Source: Patescibacteria group bacterium UBA4664
GTDB taxonomy: Bacteria > Patescibacteriota > Saccharimonadia > CAILAD01 > BJGX01
Length of the DNA: 18,486 nt
Direction of reading: 5' to 3'
NCBI GenBank assembly: GCA_943353705.1
Contig: CALRAY010000002.1
Span: 1-18,486, forward strand
Under the pieces are notes generated by a model. It saw only the letters and a program-made list of their open reading frames with translations. It did not search any database and had not been told where the DNA came from. This document shows, in pieces, positions 15,120 through 18,486 of the stretch; position 1 is the first letter of the stretch; every line of letters begins with the position of its first letter. A program made the translations under genes and the position numbers.

Positions 15120-15815
15120 ATGACAGCTGATATTACAGGGGGTAAACTAGATAAGTATGTTATTTATGAAGACGGTAGAGTTATTGTGCTCAATAAACCG
15201 GCTGGCATATCTATGCATGGAAAAAATCCCCAAGATGAAGCAGAGACTGTGGAGTCTATATTCAGAAGTAAGCTAGCCAAAAATGATTCTACGAGGGGAG
15301 GCATAGTTCATAGACTAGACAAGGACACTTCGGGTGTTGTGATTATGGCTAAAACCGAACCAGAGCTTGAATTTCTGCAGTCACAATTCGCTAATAGGGA
15401 AGTTGATAAAAAATATGTTGCACTAGTCTGGGGGCACCTCAAGCACCCTAGGGCCAGGATTGAACTCCCAATCAAAAGATCCACAAAAGCCCCTAATCGA
15501 ATGTCGATTGATGCAAATGGTAAAATGTCTATCTCGGATTATGAAGTTATAAGCGAATATCTTAATTTTAGTCTGCTAAGGTTCACGATCCATACAGGAC
15601 GGACACATCAAATTAGAGTTCAATTGGCGCATATGGGGCATCCAGTGGTCGGAGATAGGCTATATGGAGGTAGGCCAACCCCAAAAGGCTTAAGTAGGCA
15701 ATTTCTACATGCTGAGCTATTGGCGCTAAAACTTGGTGAATCTGAAGAAAGGACAACCTTCCGCGCACCGTTACCAGATGACTTAAAAAATTATATGGAT
15801 ACAATAGATGCTTAA
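15120..15815 (+). CDS. RluA-family RNA pseudouridine synthase
   Basis: It converts specific uridines in rRNA or tRNA to pseudouridine. The 231-residue protein is the catalytic domain alone, without the N-terminal S4 RNA-binding domain of RluC/RluD. Motif I LNKPAGISMH is at 24-33. Motif II HRLDKDTSG at 64-72 has the catalytic Asp at 67. Motif III GRTHQIRVQLAHMGHPVVGDRLYG is at 160-183. Closest in size and layout to RluA/TruC-type enzymes; the target uridine cannot be told from sequence. No SD is visible. The gene starts seven bases after the stop of the RCK gene, and its end overlaps the clamp-loader gene by 8 nt. Confidence 0.93.
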   Translation: MTADITGGKLDKYVIYEDGRVIVLNKPAGISMHGKNPQDEAETVESIFRSKLAKNDSTRGGIVHRLDKDTSGVVIMAKTEPELEFLQSQFANREVDKKYVALVWGHLKHPRARIELPIKRSTKAPNRMSIDANGKMSISDYEVISEYLNFSLLRFTIHTGRTHQIRVQLAHMGHPVVGDRLYGGRPTPKGLSRQFLHAELLALKLGESEERTTFRAPLPDDLKNYMDTIDA

Positions 15816-16626
15816 TTTGGTAATCAATCAAAAAACATCCATGCAGATAAAAAGTGCCGAGGAGGCCACGGCGCATGCATATTTGTTCGTAGGAAAAAAA
15901 GGTCTTGGCAAAACCTTGTCGGCGAAGCTATTTGCAGAAAAAATTATTGGTCCTGGCGCTAGCAAGGGAGATAAGGACAGGTGGTCTTATTTTGTCGAAC
16001 CCCTCGATGGCAAAAAAATATCTATCAAGCAAATCAGAGAAGTAAGCAACTATTGCAGCAAGACATCGCCAACTAGTATTGATAACAAGGTTGTGATTAT
16101 CGATCGAGCCGAAAATATGAGCCTAGAGGCCTTCAATTCTCTCTTGTCATTACTTGAAGAGCCACCAGTAAAAACAGTTATCATTCTGGTTGCTCACTCG
16201 AAGTACAATATTCCTAAGACAGTTCTATCAAGACTCCACACTATAAATTTTTATCCACCTAGCAATGAGCAGCTCAATGAATTGATATTATCCCAAGGAC
16301 TGTCGCAAGATGTTGTAGAATTTGCAGAGATGCTCCCAGCTAGACTATTTGAGATGTCAGGCAAGGGAGATGAAATAAAGAATCTAATAAATAGAATCGA
16401 GGACTTTGCCAGGGGTAGTATAACTGAGCGATTAATGATAGTATCTACTCTCACAGAAAAAATGGAAGTAAAAAATTTCCTAGACTATATGGGAACGTTT
16501 CTGCAGTCCAGGTGCGAGATTGACGGTTGGTTTAAAAAATCACAGAGCTTGATTTTGGCACAGATACATCTGTACAATAATGGAAACACAAAATTAGTAA
16601 TGGAAAATTTAGCGATGGAGTTTTAA
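15808..16626 (+). CDS. holB: DNA polymerase III delta-prime-like clamp-loader subunit
   Basis: The clamp loader opens the sliding clamp for DNA polymerase III. The 272-residue protein has the delta-prime/AAA+ layout: HAYLFVGKKGLGKT with a full P-loop at 29-36, the Walker B-like strand KVVIIDRAENMS at 94-105, NSLLSLLEEPP at 110-120 (a hallmark of DnaX/HolB), and the sensor TVLSRL at 138-143. The four-Cys zinc module of typical HolB/DnaX, between P-loop and Walker B, is missing, so that stretch is short. The C-terminal collar is poorly conserved. DnaX is less likely given the small size. It overlaps the RluA-family gene by 8 nt and the TPR gene by 1 nt. Confidence 0.82.
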   Translation: MLNLVINQKTSMQIKSAEEATAHAYLFVGKKGLGKTLSAKLFAEKIIGPGASKGDKDRWSYFVEPLDGKKISIKQIREVSNYCSKTSPTSIDNKVVIIDRAENMSLEAFNSLLSLLEEPPVKTVIILVAHSKYNIPKTVLSRLHTINFYPPSNEQLNELILSQGLSQDVVEFAEMLPARLFEMSGKGDEIKNLINRIEDFARGSITERLMIVSTLTEKMEVKNFLDYMGTFLQSRCEIDGWFKKSQSLILAQIHLYNNGNTKLVMENLAMEF

Positions 16627-17315
16627 TGATATTAGAAGTTATAGTATTTGTATCGTTGTTTGTAATCACATTCTTACTTCTGAGTAGGTACAAAATAGGT
16701 TTTGTAGAGAGGATTGTAGATAACTTGGCAGTTCTGCCTGTGAGTCATGACTCAAGGCTAGAGAGATTGCTAGAAATGGCTGGCAGGTATTATTCTGAAA
16801 AGAATTATCTTGCCGCTGAAAAAGCCTATCTAAAGGTGCTCAAAGTTGACCATAAGAATAGCTTGGCCTACTCAAGGCTAGGTTTTATATACTCCCACTT
16901 CGGCCAGGTCAATGATGCGATAGAATGTTTTCAGGTTGTAGCAGATAATTATCCAAATGCGGCTAGCTATTATAATCTGGCCATGATGCTCTTTAAGAAT
17001 AGACGCTTTAAGCGTTCAGCACAGGCCCTAGAGAAGTCTATAGGCATGGAAGAAACACCAGCAAGATTAGTAGCTCTAGCTAGGGTATATAGGGTTATGG
17101 GCTCGTATGATAAGCAAATTAAAATACTACTTAGGGCAATTGAGCTGGAGCCTGGCAGTGTTTCTATCATGCAGCTATTAGCAGAAGCATATATTCATGA
17201 AGACATGAAAAAGGAGGCTGAAGGTATGTTTAGGCAAATTCTCAAAATAGATGCTAATAATTTGCGTGCAAAGCAGGCCCTTACTACCCAAGCAACCTTG
17301 AAGAATATGCGCTAA
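16626..17315 (+). CDS. Membrane-anchored TPR protein of unknown function
   Basis: The product has 229 residues: an N-terminal hydrophobic anchor at about 2-20 with no signal-peptidase site that I recognise, a linker to about 43, then about five tetratricopeptide repeats (roughly 44-77, 78-110, 112-142, 146-177, 180-213). The small-large residue pattern shows well in NYLAAEKAYLKVLKVDHKN and QIKILLRAIELEPGS. TPR arrays bind proteins; the partner is unknown. The topology predicts cytoplasmic or extracytoplasmic repeats tethered to the membrane. It is coupled to the clamp-loader gene (TAATG), with GGAG at 16616-16619 upstream. No specific gene name can be given. Confidence 0.85.
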   Translation: MILEVIVFVSLFVITFLLLSRYKIGFVERIVDNLAVLPVSHDSRLERLLEMAGRYYSEKNYLAAEKAYLKVLKVDHKNSLAYSRLGFIYSHFGQVNDAIECFQVVADNYPNAASYYNLAMMLFKNRRFKRSAQALEKSIGMEETPARLVALARVYRVMGSYDKQIKILLRAIELEPGSVSIMQLLAEAYIHEDMKKEAEGMFRQILKIDANNLRAKQALTTQATLKNMR

Positions 17316-17331
17316 ACTGATATGCTATAGT
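17298..17331 (+). promoter_or_regulatory. Weak candidate promoter for the tRNA cluster
   Basis: TTGAAG (17298-17303) and TATGCT (17321-17326) are 17 bp apart, each matching four of six consensus bases; a better -10, TATAGT, at 17326-17331 has no good -35. Either would start transcription 20-30 nt before the first tRNA. Weak evidence; co-transcription with the TPR gene is the alternative, since I see no terminator between them. Confidence 0.25.
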
Positions 17332-17361
17332 TTGCATTTATACCTGTAAATTGCTAAATTA

Positions 17362-17436
<75 letters not shown>

Positions 17437-17450
17437 TATAATATTTTTAT

Positions 17451-17536
17451 GCCGGGTTACCCAAGCGGTCAACGGGGGCTGACTGTAAATCAGCTGACTT
17501 ATGTCTTCGGGAGTTCGAATCTCTCACCCGGCACCA
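17451..17536 (+). tRNA. tRNA-Tyr (anticodon GTA)
   Basis: Acceptor GCCGGGT/ACCCGGC (17451-17457 with 17526-17532), anticodon stem GCTGA/TCAGC with loop CTGTAAA (anticodon 17485-17487), and a long class II variable arm (about 17495-17508) as expected for bacterial Tyr. The T-stem GGGAG/CTCTC contains one G-U pair and has loop TTCGAAT. Discriminator A; CCA encoded at 17534-17536. Confidence 0.95.
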
Positions 17537-17537
17537 T

Positions 17538-17613
17538 GCCGACGTAGCTCAATTGGCAGAGCAGCTGTTTTGTAAACAGCAGGTTGCGGGTTCGAGTCCC
17601 ACCGTCGGCTCCA
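17538..17613 (+). tRNA. tRNA-Thr (anticodon TGT)
   Basis: Acceptor GCCGACG/CGTCGGC (17538-17544 with 17603-17609), D-stem GCTC/GAGC, anticodon stem GCTGT/ACAGC with loop TTTGTAA giving anticodon TGT, and T-loop TTCGAGT. The T-stem GCGGG (17586-17590) faces CCCAC (17598-17602), so one C-A mismatch is present at the second pair. Discriminator T; CCA at 17611-17613. It starts one base after the tRNA-Tyr CCA. With the GGT gene above, two Thr isoacceptors flank Tyr. Confidence 0.92.
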
Positions 17614-17619
17614 GTAATT

Positions 17620-17820
17620 ATGAAAAAAACTCAAAACAAACATTTAAAATTATCAAAAGATAAAAAACTACTCGGTGTAGCAGGTGGTATAGCCGAGTAT
17701 TTCAGCCTAGACAAGTCATTAGTTAGGATAATAGCACTTATTTTTATCGTGATGTCAGGTATTATCCCAGGATTTATAATTTATTTTATTATTGGTTCAG
17801 TTATTATGCCCGACAAATAA
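17620..17820 (+). CDS. Small PspC-domain membrane protein
   Basis: The 66-residue product is one PspC domain: a basic N-terminus (1-15), the signature KLLGVAGGIAEYFSLDKSLVRI at about 16-37, and one hydrophobic stretch at about 37-62 ending IMPDK. PspC proteins sit in the membrane and, in some bacteria, help sense envelope stress; a single-domain copy cannot be given a specific role. I choose the ATG at 17620; a TTG-initiated longer frame from 17584 would translate the tRNA itself. The start lies six bases after the tRNA CCA with no SD, so the mRNA is probably freed by tRNA 3-prime processing. A terminator hairpin begins inside its stop codon. Confidence 0.88.
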   Translation: MKKTQNKHLKLSKDKKLLGVAGGIAEYFSLDKSLVRIIALIFIVMSGIIPGFIIYFIIGSVIMPDK

Positions 17821-17839
17821 GCCCTATTGGGCTTTTTTT
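17819..17839 (+). terminator. Intrinsic terminator after the PspC gene
   Basis: AAGCCC (17819-17824) pairs with GGGCTT (17829-17834) around loop TATT, followed by T residues to 17839. The first two A residues of the stem are the last bases of the TAA stop. Read from the other strand the hairpin is the same but is not followed by T, so it serves the plus strand mainly. The stop codon of the convergent minus-strand gene lies within the hairpin (17824-17826). Confidence 0.9.
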
Positions 17840-18486
17840 GTACCCCAGTAAATTCTTGCTATTGTAGCGAGTATAATACTGCCTAGGCCAAACAGGGCAA
17901 TAAGCGACATGGCCGAACGAATATCAGCTGGCTGCTCTCCCCACAGAGGCCTAAGAATGATAGGAATTATTGGTGCTGAAAATAAAATAATCGGCTGAAG
18001 CTGAAATTCTCTCGATGGAATCCGCTTAGTTGCAGGTGATTTTAGTATGTATGCAAAGATTAGAGATATTACCATGAATACTATAGTCATCTCCAGTAGC
18101 CAGCCAGTGAAGTTTTCATAAGGTACTCCAAAGAATATGCCTCCTTTCGTCCATATATAGACTTGATTGACAGTGGAGTTAACCGGATCAGCAACTAGGT
18201 CTGTCAGTGTTGCTACTAAGCCACCTAGAATGCTAAACCAGACTATCCTGTAGCCTTTTATTATTCCGAAATCCCCAAGCAATATACGAATCACCCAATA
18301 AGCCCCGTAGGTTATGGATATATAGGTAAGCATAAGTAGTGGAGGTACTCCACCAACAAGTGGACCATTTCCAATAGTATTGTAGTAGTATTCCCCAAAA
18401 AGCCTACCAGTATTAACGCCTAAATATTCTGCAATGAAGGTAGTGGCCGAAACTGCAATAAAAAATATTAAGATATTTTTCTTGCC
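17824..18486 (-). CDS. CruF-like carotenoid biosynthesis family membrane protein (DUF422), 5-prime end cut by the window
   Basis: The frame stays open from the stop at 17824 to the window edge, giving at least 220 residues without the true start. The first ATG in view (18331-18333) is internal, because the residues before it are conserved family sequence: EYLGVNTGRLFGEYYY and a Gly/Pro-rich GNGPLVGGVPPLL. Later come DLVADPVN and KGGIFFGVPYENFTGWLLEM, typical of this family (CruF hydratases and relatives, Pfam Caroten_synth), with six or so membrane segments. CruF hydrates carotenoid end groups; many relatives occur without a carotenoid pathway, so the substrate here is unknown. No other carotenoid gene is in view. 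Confidence 0.8.
   Translation of the reverse strand, partial: GKKNILIFFIAVSATTFIAEYLGVNTGRLFGEYYYNTIGNGPLVGGVPPLLMLTYISITYGAYWVIRILLGDFGIIKGYRIVWFSILGGLVATLTDLVADPVNSTVNQVYIWTKGGIFFGVPYENFTGWLLEMTIVFMVISLIFAYILKSPATKRIPSREFQLQPIILFSAPIIPIILRPLWGEQPADIRSAMSLIALFGLGSIILATIARIYWGTKKAQ

Noticed and set aside
17316-17361. Possible terminator between the TPR gene and the first tRNA (ATGC ... GCAT)
   Set aside because: A 4-bp stem with no T run; too weak to report.
17584-17619. TTG-initiated extension of the PspC protein
   Set aside because: It reads through the T-arm and acceptor of tRNA-Thr; translated tRNA sequence is a common false extension.

Overview
The window is a conserved chromosomal block. 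It holds the fused S10-spc-alpha ribosomal protein cluster of a bacterium, followed by a short stretch of housekeeping and membrane-protein genes. The organism looks like a member of the Candidate Phyla Radiation (Patescibacteria), and a Saccharibacteria-like lineage is my best guess. The reasons are that rpmD (L30) is missing between S5 and L15 (a known CPR trait), adk and map are missing between secY and infA, the packing is extremely tight, and base composition is moderately AT-rich with many Ile and Lys codons. TGA is used as a true stop (L4, L29, S17, L6, S5 and L17 all end in TGA), which argues for genetic code 11 and against the code-25 CPR groups (Gracilibacteria, Absconditabacteria). 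The lineage call is inference; no 16S gene or marker search was available.

Layout. Bases 1-85 are a leader before L3 with repeated, mutually exclusive hairpin segments; S10 (rpsJ) is not in the window. Bases 86-8549 carry, all on the plus strand, L3-L4-L23-L2-S19-L22-S3-L16-L29-S17-L14-L24-L5-S14-S8-L6-L18-S5-L15, mostly joined by 1-11 nt overlaps. secY follows at 8570. A near-consensus sigma70-type promoter (TTTACA, 17 bp, TATAAT) in the secY-infA gap starts a second unit: infA, L36 (TTG start), S13, S11, S4, rpoA, L17, L13, S9. That unit ends at a UUCG-loop terminator at about 14065-14085.

Downstream come an RCK/TrkA-type NAD-binding membrane protein, an RluA-family pseudouridine synthase, a DNA polymerase III delta-prime-like clamp-loader subunit and a TPR protein. 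Then come three tRNA genes (Thr-GGT, Tyr-GTA, Thr-TGT, all with encoded CCA), a small PspC-domain protein that starts six bases after the last tRNA, and a terminator. At the right edge, on the minus strand, is a partial CruF-like (carotenoid biosynthesis, DUF422) membrane protein.

How it works together: the first 14 kb makes ribosomal proteins, the core RNA polymerase alpha subunit, the IF-1 initiation factor and the SecY protein channel, so translation, transcription and secretion capacity are co-expressed. The later genes touch tRNA supply, RNA modification, replication and the envelope. I see no CRISPR array, insertion sequence, prophage, toxin-antitoxin pair or other defence module. The observations most worth checking are regulatory or structural: the L3 leader, several promoters placed so that transcripts would be leaderless, a channel-like RCK protein without a K+ selectivity filter, and the tRNA-pspC junction.
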